Made by a program: the position numbers and the translations under genes. Positions 62,499-64,000 of a DNA stretch of 64,000 nt are shown here, piece by piece. Location of the stretch: assembly GCF_009730915.1 (NCBI RefSeq), contig NC_052482.1, positions 20,242,345-20,306,344 on the forward strand, written 5' to 3'. The notes beneath the pieces are model-generated. The model was given only the letters and a program-made list of their open reading frames with translations. It ran no database searches and was not told the DNA's origin. The stretch's first letter is position 1. Each line of letters begins with the position of its first letter. The DNA comes from Dioscorea cayenensis subsp. rotundata. Lineage: Eukaryota; Streptophyta; Magnoliopsida; Dioscoreales; Dioscoreaceae.

Positions 62499-64000
62499 TT
62501 AATCTGAATCAGTGTCTATTGATAGGTAGAGGCGAGACTTAACAGAACGTTGCTGACGCTGGTGTGTGAAGAAGTTTTCTGATCTTTTGTGGTTTGAAGT
62601 AACATTATCTGTAAGGTTATTGTCCACGCTCTTCAGCAAAGACGCTGCAAAATAAAGATCAAATTTTAGAAGCATATACTATAATGGTACCACCAAAAAG
62701 AAAAGAGTAATTAATGCAAGAGAGACATCTGAGTTTTTCTCAGGTTGGGTTAAAACAAATAACTTTAGAACTTCAAAGCAAGAGAGTAATAGGTGAACAT
62801 CAGCAGCAGGATGTTGAGCAAAAGGATGAGCATATAAAATATAACCATGGCAAGCAACAAGACTTCACACAACTACGTACATGTCAAATGCAAGTCCAAA
62901 GGGTTGCAATTAACTGCCTCAGAGCCCAGAACTAAGCCAAAAGACAGTGATCAAATCATTGGAAAGCTGGATACAATAGCTTATTTAACAACTATGAATC
63001 AACTCTAAATGCATTCAATGAAAATCATTACCAACATGCACTGGTAGATTAATATTAAAAATTTTCAATGTGTCAAGACTATAAGTTAAGATGAAAACAA
63101 AATAAACAAATAATTTCAGAGGTGAACAATAGCAAAGTTTGATAGCAAATCAATGACCAAGTACAAACTCTAAATATTATTTGCGGAGGATATTACTAAC
63201 ATGTGTGCAAAATTGATCATTCAAAACAAGTTGCAAACCTGTATTGGCTAATGTCTCCATCCTATCCTCCTCCATAGCAAAATCTTGTCTTGAATTCAAT
63301 GCATTTGTAGGAACAATATCATTTTTACCACCTCCACCAGCAAGGCTAAGAGAGATCCAATCATCAGAACGTGCCCCATTTGGGAATTCAATATGATCAC
63401 TCAGGTCAGCTTGCATAGGAACACCAGCTGGACCACTAGGAAGAAAAATCTGCAAGGAAGGGTCATCATTACCGAATGCTAAAGGATTATCAACTAGTGT
63501 TCCATTCAATTCTGAATTAGAACGACTAGTTGGGAGGTCCCTGATTCGTGAAGTTTCCCCCAATGCACCATCTGATGCCAAAGTGTGGCCATTCATTGGT
63601 GTGCAACCAAAACTGTGCCCATCGGCCAAAGCAGCTGGTACATCAGTTTCTGTGTCAAAAAGCTGGAAGCCATTTCCAGCCTGAGAACCTGGTTGCAATG
63701 GCCAGGGTGGCATCTCAAAATCCTCTACTCCATTGCTAAAGAGACGAAGACAAGATGTACCACTTGTCCCGAGACCGAGATCTCCTTGCATCCCTTCTGA
63801 AATTCCAGCTTGATTGGCAGAAAAGGTAATGCCATTGGTTCCCACTGGACCAGTCTCATATCCATTTTCAGGAGAAATAAGTGTGATATTATCCTCATCA
63901 GAATCACTAAGGACAATGACGTCTGCATCTTTGGATGGTGCAACAGGGATTCTATTAACATCATACTGTGCATCAAAACTAACAGGAAAAGAATTTTGCT
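62499..64000 (-). CDS. SIZ1: E3 SUMO-protein ligase SIZ1, C-terminal part (cut by window end)
   Basis: Two exons are visible: one from the window end to 63239 and the last at 62499-62644, joined by a GT-AG intron in matching phase. The first carries a SUMO-interacting motif DVIVLSDSDEDN, then MPPWPLQPG, LQIFLPSGP and DDWISLSLAGGGG. The last exon ends SRLYLSIDTDSD, the typical SIZ1 C-terminus. SIZ1 is a nuclear PIAS-type ligase that attaches SUMO to targets in phosphate, heat, cold and hormone responses. The SAP, PHD, PINIT and SP-RING domains must lie beyond 64000. A non-frame reading through 63177 exists, but the donor at 63238 agrees with the family. Confidence 0.92.

Noticed and set aside
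1-64000. CRISPR array, bacterial operon, rRNA or clear tRNA gene
   Set aside because: Nothing of this kind was seen; tandem arrays lack regular spacers, and the tRNA-like words at 18.2 and 52.9 kb fit SINE heads better.

Overview
The window is nuclear DNA from a flowering plant. Genes have GT-AG introns, spacers are AT-rich and full of MITEs, and gene density is low. The 5' coding parts of two genes near 47 kb are very GC-rich, which leans towards a monocot; I cannot name the species. A run of exactly 1,000 N (7301-8300) shows a scaffold join.

Layout. 1-7.26 kb is a second copy of 40.25-45.97 kb (direct orientation, about 5.7 kb of shared sequence). The left copy carries an extra 1.53 kb Mutator-like element and a broken DUF1685 gene; the right copy has the empty site and an intact DUF1685 gene. 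From 8.3 to 36.5 kb I find no intact gene, only relics: SWC4/DMAP1-like (8.6-10.9 kb), VPS2-like ESCRT-III exons (14.6-14.9 kb), an LRR receptor fragment (18.5 kb) and a class III peroxidase (31.1-32.9 kb). Among them lie a GC-rich retroelement-like stretch, a 363-bp TRIM, two Stowaway MITEs, other MITEs, a diverged direct repeat pair (19-21 and 27-28.6 kb) and microsatellites.

The gene-bearing part runs from 36.5 kb to the end: a TMEM209-like nuclear-envelope protein (minus, 7 exons, five homopolymer frameshifts as written), DUF1685 (plus), a THA8-like chloroplast PPR protein (minus) divergent from a dolichyldiphosphatase (plus), a small unrecognised single-pass membrane protein (minus), a 14-exon RluA-type pseudouridine synthase resembling Arabidopsis PUS5 (minus), and the last two exons of the SUMO E3 ligase SIZ1 (minus, cut by the window end).

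The genes are ordinary housekeeping genes and do not form a pathway or cluster. I found no convincing new system. The most informative features are structural: the duplication with a dated MULE insertion beside an assembly gap, the very small TRIM with a target-site duplication, a roughly 185-bp tandem array beside THA8, and the number of gene relics. Family assignments are from recognition of motifs by eye; no database search was run.
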